From positions 1 through 64,000 of the forward strand of contig NZ_JACHCE010000006.1 in the NCBI RefSeq assembly GCF_014200605.1: a stretch of 64,000 nucleotides of DNA. The letters are read 5' to 3'. Positions 8,001-16,353 of the stretch are shown here, piece by piece (position 1 is the stretch's first letter; the number at the start of each line of letters is the position of its first letter). Source of the DNA: Pedobacter cryoconitis. GTDB taxonomy: Bacteria; Bacteroidota; Bacteroidia; Sphingobacteriales; Sphingobacteriaceae. The translations under genes were made by a program, and so were the position numbers. The notes beneath the pieces were generated by a model. The model was not told where the DNA came from. It did not search any database and was given only the letters and a program-made list of their open reading frames with translations.

Positions 8001-8219
8001 TTTTTATAGTTTAAATGTTATAAAGTAAAGTTGGTCGAATTAAGTATATGATTTATTGCTGAAAGGTTCAATTATATATTGGTGTAAAGTTCATTTATAT
8101 AAATCTCCTAACGGCTAGTCGTTGAATTATAATACAAGTTTGCACACCAGGTTATATTTCGGATAGCTGGCCTCCTGCCTGAGGTAAATAAATTAAAATA
8201 TGAGGGTAAGAAAATGGAT

Positions 8220-8568
8220 TTAAAATGCGGATTTAATCACTCCGCCGTCGGCACGAAGCGCCGCACCATTGGTGGCAGCTGAAAGCGGACTGGCGATATA
8301 CGTCACCAGATTAGCAATCTCTTCCGGTTTAATAAAACGCTTCAATAATGAAGTACCCCGCATACTAGTGAAAAATACTTCTTCCATTTCTGTATTGCTG
8401 AGGCCCTGCTGTTTAGCAGTTTCTTTCATGAAATTGGTAATGGCCTCAGTCGGTACAGGCCCGGGCAAAACGGTATTTACAGTAACTGCTGTACCAGTAG
8501 CCATTTCGGCCAGCTGGCAGCCTGTTCTGACCAGGACGCTTATTCCGGTGAAGACAGGCTAATCCAGC
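8220..8568 (-). pseudogene. Truncated SDR oxidoreductase remnant
   Basis: The frame from 8504 down to 8220 gives only the last third of an SDR: TGTAVTVNTVLPGPVPTEA, then RFIKPEEIANLVTYIASP and ADGGVI, the normal end of the family. Upstream the same frame continues through QLAEM, as in intact relatives, then turns into unrelated PVFTGISVLVRTGC and hits a stop near 8560. The cofactor loop and the catalytic Tyr-Lys are missing, so the gene is dead. It is not a copy of the intact SDR next door. Confidence 0.75.
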
Positions 8569-8626
8569 AAACTGCATTTATGTTTGTAATAAATTCTTTA
8601 AATTCAATTAAAAATCAAATAGAAAT

Positions 8627-9070
8627 ATGGCACAAAACCAATTGATCAGAATGGATAATGTCGGCATTGTTGTAGAATCCCTGGACAATGCCATTTCTTT
8701 TTTTACCGAAATTGGTCTGAAACTTGAAGGCAGAGCTACAGTCGAAGGAGAGTGGGCAGGCCGGGTTACCGGTCTGGGAGATCAGCGTGTAGAAATCGCA
8801 ATGATGGTTACGCCTGATGGCCACAGCCGGCTTGAGATTTCACAGTTCATCTCCCCTCCCACTATCTCAGATCACCGTACAGCCCCTGTGAACTCGCTCG
8901 GATATCTCCGCGTGATGTTTACTGTTGCAGATATCGATGAACTGGTATTAAGGCTCAGAAAGCATGGTGCTCAACTTGTGGGCGAGGTAATGCGTTATGA
9001 AGACTCCTATAAATTATGCTACATCAGGGGATCAGAAGGTCTGCTTATTGGACTTGCTCAGCAACTTTAA
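8627..9070 (+). CDS. VOC-family (glyoxalase / bleomycin-resistance-like) protein
   Basis: 147 residues with the paired beta-alpha-beta-beta-beta modules of the vicinal oxygen chelate fold: NVGIVVESLDNAISFFTEIG at the start, RLEISQF, and YLRVMFTVADIDELVLRLRK opening the second half, ending KLCYIRGSEGLLIGLAQ. Family members include glyoxalase I, fosfomycin and bleomycin resistance proteins and ring-cleaving dioxygenases; a specific activity cannot be read. It stands alone beside the dead SDR. Confidence 0.85.
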   Translation: MAQNQLIRMDNVGIVVESLDNAISFFTEIGLKLEGRATVEGEWAGRVTGLGDQRVEIAMMVTPDGHSRLEISQFISPPTISDHRTAPVNSLGYLRVMFTVADIDELVLRLRKHGAQLVGEVMRYEDSYKLCYIRGSEGLLIGLAQQL

Positions 9071-9193
9071 AATAAGTTAATGACTTTATTTTCGTCTTTC
9101 TATACACCTGAAATTCTGTATAACCTTCATGTAATAGCAGTTCTTTCAAATACTTTCCTATATATTGTTACTGATATTTAATTTTACCTGACA

Positions 9194-9632
9194 TGAATTA
9201 AGAGAAATTATTAAGAACTATAGTGCATCTAAGGAAGAATCAATCCTGGAAAACTTCAAGTTTATCCATAACGGTAAAACTGGTTATTATGAATCCCTTG
9301 ATTTAAATTACGGAAAAAGAAAGAACCTGATCCCCGTATTATATGAGAATTATAGTCCTGCTGATAAAACTTTGATAAAATGGCTGTTAGCAGAGACAAA
9401 TTGAAAAACAGAAAAATCCTTAAAGCAATTTCTTACTATGAGGGGAAACCCTGATGCACAGTTCAAATCAAGAGCAGAATACATTGAATATTTTGAAACC
9501 AGAAAAATAAAGGGAATCAAAATTCTTCATTACAGCTACAAATTTATCCATTTTGGTGAATTAGCAATTGCCAGATGTAAACTGCAGCCGGACACGAAAT
9601 ATCTATTCCGGATCTTAACTCAAAATATTTGA
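9194..9632 (+). pseudogene. Decayed gene of unknown family (stop plus frameshift)
   Basis: Frame one reads ELREIIKNYSASKEESILEN and continues through YENYSPADKTLIKWLLAETN to a TGA at 9402-9404. After that stop the same frame gives KTEKSLKAISYYEGKP and a second TGA. A plus-one frame entered at about 9445 continues with NPDAQFKSRAEYIEYFETRK to IARC and QNI. Joined, they make one plausible 145-residue protein, so one nonsense and one frameshift mutation have broken it. There is no start codon in place; an in-frame TGA precedes it. Confidence 0.6.
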
Positions 9633-9837
9633 CTTTACAGATATAATTATTTATATTTATTATCTTTAATTAAATATAAATTTCTATGAACTTAATTAAT
9701 CACACCTCTATTTTAAGGGTGCTGTTAGACTAATAGAATCCATAAATCTTAAGTTTACCCTATTCAAATTAATCGCCTCTTATTTTCTGATACATGGATT
9801 ACTCAGAAATATATTGAGTATAAAGAATATCTCACCT

Positions 9838-10977
9838 ATGAAACTCTCCTCTCTCCCATTGTTATTACTTATTTTATGTTGCACTGAAAGGTTGTCCGCA
9901 CAGGAAAATCAGGGCTTTAGGAATGCACCGAAAGTGATTAATGATCCCGGTAATTTTTATAAGTATGCTGAACATAGCCGGAAGTTCTCAGGTATTCCAA
10001 GTATTACCGTCACATCGAAAGGCACTTTATGGGCCACCTGGTACGCAGGCATGACATCAGGTGAAGATGCAAACAATTATGTAGTACTCGCATACAGTAA
10101 GGATCAGGGGCTTACATGGAAGGAAATACTAGTGGTAGATCCTGATGAAAAAGGGCCTGTCAGGGCCTACGATCCAGAGATCTGGATAGACCCAACAGGT
10201 AAAATCTGGTTGTTCTGGGCACAGACAATAGGCCTGGAAGGTACTGTTGCCGGAGTGTGGTCCATGACAGCTGATGATCCGGATTCAGAAAACCCACTAT
10301 GGACTTCGGCAAAAAGGATTTCTGATGGAATAATGATGTGTAAACCAACAGTTTTGTCAACAGGTGAATGGCTTTTGCCAGTTTCTACCTGGAGGTTAAC
10401 TGATGAGAGCGCCAAAGTAGTTGTGTCTACCGATCAGGGAGTAAACTGGGCTGTAAAAGGAGCCTGTAATGTGCCAAAAGCTGACAGAGAATTTGATGAG
10501 CATATGCTGGTAGAGCGTAAAGACGGTTCACTGTGGATGTTGCTCAGAACCAGATATGGAATAGCTGAAAGCTTTTCCATAGATAAAGGTAAAAGCTGGT
10601 CGGCTGCAAAGCCCTCAGCCCTGGTCCATACCAGTTCAAGATTTTTTATCCGCAGACTAAATTCAGGAAATTTATTACTGATAAAACATGGCCCGATAGC
10701 GGTAAAAACGGGGCGGTCCCATTTAATGGCTTTCATTTCTAAAGATGATGGTAAAACCTGGTCAAAAGGATTGTTAATTGATGAAAGAATGGGTATTTCC
10801 TATCCGGATGCACAACAGGCTGCGGATGGCAGGATTTATCTGACCTATGATTACAACCGGACTTTGGATCAGCAGATCATCATGACTGTATTTACAGAAG
10901 GTGATGTGCTATCGAAAGATTACGATGAGTGTATAGTTAAAGTATTTAAGGAGAGAAAAATTATTAGTAAGCAATAA
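9838..10977 (+). CDS. Secreted sialidase-like (BNR/Asp-box) protein
   Basis: I use ATG 9838, because the longer frame begins at a TTG 24 bases earlier with no signal. The start gives a clean signal peptide (MKLSSLPLLLLILCC, cut after LSAQ). Four Asp-box repeats are visible: SKDQGLTW, STDQGVNW, SIDKGKSW and SKDDGKTW, the blades of a six-bladed propeller. FSGIPSITV and YPDAQQAADGRIYLTYDY match the active-site ends of GH33-like exo-sialidases and their uncharacterised relatives. Probably periplasmic or surface glycan hydrolysis; the true substrate may not be sialic acid. Confidence 0.8.
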   Translation: MKLSSLPLLLLILCCTERLSAQENQGFRNAPKVINDPGNFYKYAEHSRKFSGIPSITVTSKGTLWATWYAGMTSGEDANNYVVLAYSKDQGLTWKEILVVDPDEKGPVRAYDPEIWIDPTGKIWLFWAQTIGLEGTVAGVWSMTADDPDSENPLWTSAKRISDGIMMCKPTVLSTGEWLLPVSTWRLTDESAKVVVSTDQGVNWAVKGACNVPKADREFDEHMLVERKDGSLWMLLRTRYGIAESFSIDKGKSWSAAKPSALVHTSSRFFIRRLNSGNLLLIKHGPIAVKTGRSHLMAFISKDDGKTWSKGLLIDERMGISYPDAQQAADGRIYLTYDYNRTLDQQIIMTVFTEGDVLSKDYDECIVKVFKERKIISKQ

Positions 10978-11051
10978 ATATTTTAAAACTTGCGGAGTCT
11001 GAGCAATCATATGATCAATACGATCTATAGAGAGCCCGGAAGATTTAGCAG

Positions 11052-11210
11052 TTATTGATGTAATTCAGGGTTAAAGTAACGATCAATATCCCCTCTGAAG
11101 ATCAGTGCAGAACCACTAAGACTATACAGCAGGAAAAAGATTCCTGCTGCCAGTCCGAGCCATCCATGCAGCTTAAAAGCCTGTTAAGTTATCTTTACTT
11201 TAAACTTCAT
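11052..11210 (-). pseudogene. Remnant of a PepSY-type iron reductase gene
   Basis: On the minus strand, starting 12 bases after the siderophore receptor stop, the frame reads MKFKVKIT, stop, then QAFKLHGWLGLAAGIFFLLY and SLSGSALIFRGDIDRYFNPE before a second stop. This is the conserved first membrane helix and following segment of PepSY-associated transmembrane proteins, which usually sit directly downstream of siderophore receptors and reduce or release the iron. Only about 50 codons remain and one is already a stop, so it is inactive. Confidence 0.8.
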
Positions 11211-11221
11211 GGAAATAACTG

Positions 11222-13405
11222 CTAAAAATGATATCCCAAAGTGATCCTTACTTCTCTGGGAGGATAAGGTACATAGGCATATAAACCTGTCGCCGGCCCA
11301 ACGGCTGCCGGTGCCGGGGTAACCCAAGCGCTGCCGTAATTAAAGCGGTTCAGAATGTTATTTACAATACCGGTCACTGAAAATCTGGTATTTGACCAGC
11401 CAATTCCTCCGTCTAACCTGAAAACAGGTGCAAGGTTTAAATCTGTTTCCTGTGAATATCGTCCTGCCCTGCCTGCCTGCAACTGATAACCGCCCGAAAT
11501 AGAAAACCCTTTGATCCTGTTAAACGGCAATTTATAATTGAGCCAGGTATTCTGGATATGTTTTACCCGGTATGGTGAAGGCAAACCGATGTAAGCAGTT
11601 TTGGTATCTTTAGAGATATAAGAATCAGTATAGGCATAATTAATCACGGCATTCAGGCCTTTCACAATTTCGCCCTTCAAGTCAAACTCTATTCCTTTAG
11701 ATTTCGTCTGTCCGATCTGCGTCTGCAAATTAGTTGACGGATCAGTAACGATTATATTATCCCGCGTAATAGCATAAACAGAAACGGTTGTATTCCATTT
11801 TCCACCCAGCCAGTCCTTTTTCAGACCAGCTTCGAGATTTTTACCTCGTAAAGGTTCAAATACACCACCTGTCGCACTGATACCGCTTTGGGGTGTATAG
11901 GTCTGGTCCCATAAAGCATAAGCTGAAAGATCATTTCTGATCGAATAACTCAGACCAATCCGGGGTGTTAGTACGACATCAGAAACGCTTGAAACAACCG
12001 GAATAGCTACACTACTTTTTGACCCGGTTAGTCTGGCTGCCACAGTCAACCTTAATTTATCATTCAACATATTCAACTCATCCTGTACATAACCTGCGTA
12101 ATATTCAATCGATGATTTATTTGTTGCAATATCAGCTAATGAACCTGTTCTTTCATTCGGATCAAATGTAATACCATATACCGGGTTGTTCACGTCTAAA
12201 TTGTATAAAGCCGGATTAGCTGTCTTGTCATTATAACCTGAATACGCGAGCAGGTTTTTCTTATTGAAATCAAATCCACCCAGAACCTTGTGCGTGATAC
12301 TTCCTGTTTTAAATTCACCGTTTAAAAATCCCTGAAATGAATATACATTTGTTCTAAAGCGCTCATAGGTTACCCGTCTTGGTAACAGATTGGGTGTATT
12401 CTTGTTATAAGAAGAGACGAAGAAATAGTTACCATCCAGATTATCTTGTGCAAAAGTAGCTTTAGCAGTAAAATCCCAATGCTTACTGAACTGATTGTGA
12501 TAAGTCAAAAAAGCATTATTTTCTGCACTATTTACCGGCTTTTTATTGGGATCGGCAATACTGAAATCTTTAGGCAAAGAAGCGAAGCCGCCTGGTGAAA
12601 AAACCGTCAGCAGATATTGCTCAAATCTTTGCTTCTGATAGAGATATTCTGCGGAAATAAAGGAATGCGCATTGATATTGTATTTAATGACCGGATCGAC
12701 AAGCACCTTATCATTAAAAGCGAACTTCTGGAATGATTCAGCCTTCTGTCCCACTGCATTAAGCCTGTACTGCCATTTATTTGCGGCATCAAAATGCCCC
12801 TCAAGATCAGCTGTAATGCGATATAAATCAAAGCTTCCGGCGGTAAAGCTAATGTTATTGGAACTGACCCCGGCAGGTTGTTTAGTAACCACATTAAATG
12901 AACCTGCCGGATCTCCAATAGAATTCACAAAACCTGCAGGCCCTTTTATAAATTCCAACCGGTCAATAATTGCTGCATCTTCAGGTGCAGGCCCATAATA
13001 GATCATAGAAAGGTCAACTCCATTGCGTAGCGTGTTGATGGCTGCACCCCTCATAAAAATAAAAGGTCCGTAAAAATCTGCAGTATTGTTCCGCATTGCC
13101 CCACTTACATTCCGGGTGATACTTTCATTGATATTAATGGCTTGCTGGTCCATGATGATACTTTGATCAATCTCCTGAATATTCTGCGGCAGTTGCAGCA
13201 AAGGTGTTTTAACCTTCAGACTATTAGAAGACTTATCCAGCTTATACTTTTTATAATATCTGGAATTGATTTTCACCTCATTCAGACGATTAACTGAGGT
13301 ATCAGTTTTTAATGCTATGCTATCTTTTTTAATATTTTTGTAATGCTGAGCCTTTGCAGCTGTCCCCATAAGTAACAGTGCATAGATCATCCATAATTTG
13401 TTCAT
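11222..13405 (-). CDS. TonB-dependent siderophore receptor
   Basis: 727 residues with signal peptide (cut after AKAQ), a short linker, a plug domain (LLQLPQNIQEIDQSIIMDQQ; IDRLEFIKGPAGFVNSIGDP) and a 22-strand barrel ending in VRITLGYHF with the terminal Phe of outer-membrane proteins. It lacks the N-terminal carboxypeptidase-like domain of SusC types and fits the FhuA/FpvA siderophore class. Probably imports a ferric siderophore across the outer membrane. The reductase gene that should follow is a remnant, and a small Cys-rich protein gene lies just upstream. Confidence 0.9.
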   Translation of the reverse strand: MNKLWMIYALLLMGTAAKAQHYKNIKKDSIALKTDTSVNRLNEVKINSRYYKKYKLDKSSNSLKVKTPLLQLPQNIQEIDQSIIMDQQAININESITRNVSGAMRNNTADFYGPFIFMRGAAINTLRNGVDLSMIYYGPAPEDAAIIDRLEFIKGPAGFVNSIGDPAGSFNVVTKQPAGVSSNNISFTAGSFDLYRITADLEGHFDAANKWQYRLNAVGQKAESFQKFAFNDKVLVDPVIKYNINAHSFISAEYLYQKQRFEQYLLTVFSPGGFASLPKDFSIADPNKKPVNSAENNAFLTYHNQFSKHWDFTAKATFAQDNLDGNYFFVSSYNKNTPNLLPRRVTYERFRTNVYSFQGFLNGEFKTGSITHKVLGGFDFNKKNLLAYSGYNDKTANPALYNLDVNNPVYGITFDPNERTGSLADIATNKSSIEYYAGYVQDELNMLNDKLRLTVAARLTGSKSSVAIPVVSSVSDVVLTPRIGLSYSIRNDLSAYALWDQTYTPQSGISATGGVFEPLRGKNLEAGLKKDWLGGKWNTTVSVYAITRDNIIVTDPSTNLQTQIGQTKSKGIEFDLKGEIVKGLNAVINYAYTDSYISKDTKTAYIGLPSPYRVKHIQNTWLNYKLPFNRIKGFSISGGYQLQAGRAGRYSQETDLNLAPVFRLDGGIGWSNTRFSVTGIVNNILNRFNYGSAWVTPAPAAVGPATGLYAYVPYPPREVRITLGYHF

Positions 13406-13568
13406 TGTAATTGTAAATAAATTCGTAAGTATGGAAAGGATGATTATTATTCACAACCAATTATGTTTCATGATATAGTAATTACAGACACCAGAAAATA
13501 AGACATGGAATGATCCCAGGACATAATCTTAAGTCCGAATTTGAAAATTCAAGAAAAGAGGATGTAAA

Positions 13569-13955
13569 TTAAGATAAATGAAAGGCAGCCGGTGGTGGAT
13601 GAAGAATATCTGTATTACTCTGGGGAAGATCAAAGCGGATATTTTTGTATGTATTTCTCTTTAAAACACTAAAAAGAGGACTAAATGAGAATCTGGAATC
13701 TAAAAATACATCATTCTGAAAACTCTTTTTAAAGTTATTTTCTGCTTGTCTTTTTTCTTTCTCTTCTGCCTGCTTTAACTTTTTGGCCAGATAGCATTTC
13801 CCATTGCAGTGCATTTGGGGTTTATCCCTGTTTTCGCACAAAGTGGTAGCGATGTATTGCTGATTCAACTCAAAACTGGTATATACAAAAAGTCGTGAAA
13901 AGCCAGAGCTCATCAGCGCAATTAGTAAACCTATAGCAATAATCCGGTTGATCAT
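13569..13955 (-). CDS. Small exported Cys-motif protein near the siderophore receptor
   Basis: Start at 13955 (MINRIIAIGLLIALMSSGF), because the longer frame from 13994 begins inside the promoter. The 128-residue product has an N-terminal membrane or signal segment, then TLCENRDKPQMHCNGKCYLA, a Cys-x9-Cys-x3-Cys motif, and a charged KKLKQAEEKEKRQ helix. Similar small proteins accompany TonB receptors and metal genes in Bacteroidota, and the Cys cluster suggests metal or redox function. Role unknown. About 160 bases separate it from the receptor on the same strand. Confidence 0.7.
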   Translation of the reverse strand: MINRIIAIGLLIALMSSGFSRLFVYTSFELNQQYIATTLCENRDKPQMHCNGKCYLAKKLKQAEEKEKRQAENNFKKSFQNDVFLDSRFSFSPLFSVLKRNTYKNIRFDLPQSNTDILHPPPAAFHLS

Positions 13956-13962
13956 CCGGCAG

Positions 13963-13995
13963 CAAAGATAAACATGTATAGGTGAGAATTTCAAA
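13963..13995 (-). promoter_or_regulatory. Bacteroidota-type promoter (-33 TTTG, -7 TATCTTTG)
   Basis: On the minus strand TTTG (13992-13995) is followed 21 bases later by TATCTTTG (13963-13970), a full match to the Bacteroidota sigma-ABfr consensus. It ends 8 bases before the ATG at 13955 and drives the Cys-motif protein, perhaps reading on into the receptor. Confidence 0.65.
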
Positions 13996-14102
13996 TAAAT
14001 AGTATAGTATGAACACGATTCTGTTTTTTTAATATAGCAAGATCCGGGTTTTTCAAACGCTATGACAGACCGAAATTGCGGATATAAAAAACATATAAGA
14101 AT

Positions 14103-14624
14103 ATGGAAATTAAGAATTGTTTGATAGCTGATGTTAGAGAAATTTCATCTCTCTATGAATCAGCAAGAAATTTACAAATTCAAAGGAAAATGGTAGTCTG
14201 GCCATCATTTGAAGACACTTTCATCATAAATGAAATAAAAGAAGAACGCCAATGGAAAATAGTTTCAGACAACGTCATAGCCTGCAATTGGGCGATTACT
14301 TTTGAAGACAGAGAAATTTGGGGCGAAAGGGATAAAAATGATGCGGTATATATTCACCGAATTTGTACAAATCAGACATTAAGGGATAATAGATTTATTG
14401 ACGAAATTGTAACGTGGTCAAAGAAGTATGCAAATCATATAGGAAAACGATATATACGATTAGACACATTAGGCAATAACACAAAACTTATTGAACATTA
14501 TACATCAGCAGGATTTGATTTCTTAGGGATGGTTAAATTGACAGATACAGCAAAGTTACCAGGTCACTATCAAAAGGAACCGAATTGCTGTCTTTTTGAA
14601 ATTGACCTACAAAGTGGAGACTAA
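14103..14624 (+). CDS. GNAT-family N-acetyltransferase
   Basis: 173 residues with the GNAT layout: an N-terminal strand-helix (IADVREISSLYESARN), the central strand VYIHRICTN, an acetyl-CoA loop that is weak (QTLRDNRFIDEIVTWSKKYA rather than the classical RGxGxG), then YIRLDTLGNNTKLIEHYTSAGF, the typical closing segment. The degraded loop is common in distant GNAT branches. The acceptor is unknown. Stands alone, divergent from the Cys-motif gene. Confidence 0.75.
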   Translation: MEIKNCLIADVREISSLYESARNLQIQRKMVVWPSFEDTFIINEIKEERQWKIVSDNVIACNWAITFEDREIWGERDKNDAVYIHRICTNQTLRDNRFIDEIVTWSKKYANHIGKRYIRLDTLGNNTKLIEHYTSAGFDFLGMVKLTDTAKLPGHYQKEPNCCLFEIDLQSGD

Positions 14625-14935
14625 ATAGTGATTAACACTAAAGTGAGAACAGTGGCGAGAAAATAGAATAACACCATCTTAAAACAGTACTAACCCGGAG
14701 TTAGAACTTCGGGTTAGTAATCCTGGCAAGAGTCCGAATTGCCGGTTTTCCTTACCTGGAAAATCATATCTCTTTTCAAAACAGGGGTTCCGCTCCAGCA
14801 GATCAGTAATCTGCTGAATATACCCGGCATTAAAATCAGCTTTTATTTATATTCAGTTTCTTGCAATATTGCCAACCGCAAAGTTATTAACTAATTAAGA
14901 ATTTTAAAGATTAGCCAGTAATCAGCGGCAGCTCA
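14625..14935. other. Intergenic stretch with one stem-loop
   Basis: No gene seen between the acetyltransferase and the GDPD gene, which are convergent. The only clear structure is the stem-loop at 14691-14716. Confidence 0.5.
14691..14716. terminator. Stem-loop, possible terminator without T tract
   Basis: TAACCCGGAG (14691-14700) pairs with CTTCGGGTTA (14707-14716) over 10 bp with one G-T wobble and a 6-base loop. It lies between two convergent genes, but no T run follows on either strand, so termination would be weak or Rho-assisted. Confidence 0.4.
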
Positions 14936-15865
14936 TTACTTCAAAAGGTCAGAAAAATAGTTTGGATAATCAGTTATAATGCCATCCACTTTCAGCTTTT
15001 TCATTTGCTGCATATCAGCCATTTCATTAACTGTCCAGGGAACAATCAACATCCCTTTGCTATGGCAGGAATCAATCAGCTCTGGAGTGACCATACCATA
15101 ATAAGGATTATAAAAATCAGGGTTAAATCCCATAGCAGAGAGATTTTCAGACATACTAACTTTGCGATCACCTGTTAAAAACCCTACTGGAACTTTGGGA
15201 TATTTTTGATGCATTACTTTTAATGGCCGTATATCGAAAGACTGAATGATAAACCTTTTACTTATTTTTTTAGAAGTTATTACCGCCATCATTTTATCTG
15301 CCAAAACCTCAGGAACAGGTTGCTCAAAACCATCTGTCAATGGATTAGATTTAATTTCTATCAAATAATTAACCCCGGGAAATTTATTGGTTTTGGTATA
15401 TGTTTCCACTGAATCAATCAATTCGCTAAGAAGAGGTGTATAACAAGCCATTTGTTTTTGTTGCGGGAAAGACGAATATTTTTTTTCACCAATGACAAAC
15501 TTGCGGATGTCTGCATAATTCATTTGGTAAAATGTATATTTCTTACGGTCTTCTTCTTTAAATTCCAAACCACCAGGTAACAGCGTATAATCAGGATTAA
15601 ATGAGTTGTCATGATATACGATGACCTGTCCATCTTTGGTAATATGTATATCAATTTCAATAGTATTGCATCCCAGATCAATTGCTTTTTTCATAGCCTG
15701 AATGGTATTCTCTGGCATCAGACCGCGTGTACCACGGTGACCTACAGTATAGAATAATGTAGGTTTCAATCGCTGTGCAGTAGTTTTGAGACTAACAAAT
15801 ATCAGCGCTGTACCAACTGCAATAAATAAGAATAAGATAGATTTCAGATTTTTTAAGTTTCTCAT
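14936..15865 (-). CDS. Glycerophosphodiester phosphodiesterase
   Basis: 309 residues with an N-terminal membrane or signal segment, so it acts in the periplasm. The family signature is complete: GHRGTRGLMPENTIQAM with the catalytic His, IEIDIHITKDG, VVYHD-type segment (VIVYHDNSF), and later KFPGVNYLIEIKS and IITDYPNYF at the end of the TIM barrel. It cleaves glycerophosphodiesters to glycerol-3-phosphate plus alcohol, supplying phosphate and glycerol. A TACTTTTG -7-like box lies at 15898-15905 on the minus strand. Confidence 0.9.
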   Translation of the reverse strand: MRNLKNLKSILFLFIAVGTALIFVSLKTTAQRLKPTLFYTVGHRGTRGLMPENTIQAMKKAIDLGCNTIEIDIHITKDGQVIVYHDNSFNPDYTLLPGGLEFKEEDRKKYTFYQMNYADIRKFVIGEKKYSSFPQQKQMACYTPLLSELIDSVETYTKTNKFPGVNYLIEIKSNPLTDGFEQPVPEVLADKMMAVITSKKISKRFIIQSFDIRPLKVMHQKYPKVPVGFLTGDRKVSMSENLSAMGFNPDFYNPYYGMVTPELIDSCHSKGMLIVPWTVNEMADMQQMKKLKVDGIITDYPNYFSDLLK

Positions 15866-16353
15866 ATTTTTGATTTGACGGAGATCTTACTTCGTCGCAA
15901 AAGTAATCATAGATGTATTATATACTGTAGAATCGACATTAAGATATTATTAACATAGAACCAGACAGAATTTAAAGCGGATAACCGCCACTCCTGATAC
16001 AACGTTTTATTGAAAAACTAACCAGTAACAACAGTAATAAAGTCTAAGTATGCAACGTTATATCAACGAATTTCAGAAACAAGTCTATCAGAAAACAACA
16101 TTTTTATCCATAAAATTAAACATAGATTTGAGCTGTATATGTTCATCATTATCTCTTAAAAATTTATGAAGATGAACATCAACAGGTTTCCTGCCAGAAT
16201 CAAAAACCTGAAAATAATCCGGAACGATCAGCAAACCCCGGATCTGTTCAAATTACCCGATAAATAAAACTGAAAATAAATACTTTCCGCATTACTAACG
16301 GTTCACCGCCAATTATTACGCATAAAACAGATTCAACAAAGGGAGTAAATAAT
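15866..16353. other. Long intergenic region before mqo
   Basis: 488 bases between the divergent GDPD and mqo genes. I see a -7-like box for the GDPD gene at 15898-15905 and a ribosome binding site (AAGGGAG, 16339-16345) for mqo. No open frame, repeat or RNA fold in the rest is convincing. Confidence 0.45.

Noticed and set aside
9814..9837. TTG start for the sialidase-like gene
   Set aside because: The ATG at 9838 gives a canonical signal peptide immediately; the extension does not.
12607..12998. Frames in both directions inside the siderophore receptor
   Set aside because: Alternate-frame shadows of a well-supported gene.
13956..13994. Upstream start for the Cys-motif protein
   Set aside because: It would lie inside the -33/-7 promoter; ATG 13955 gives a clean signal segment.
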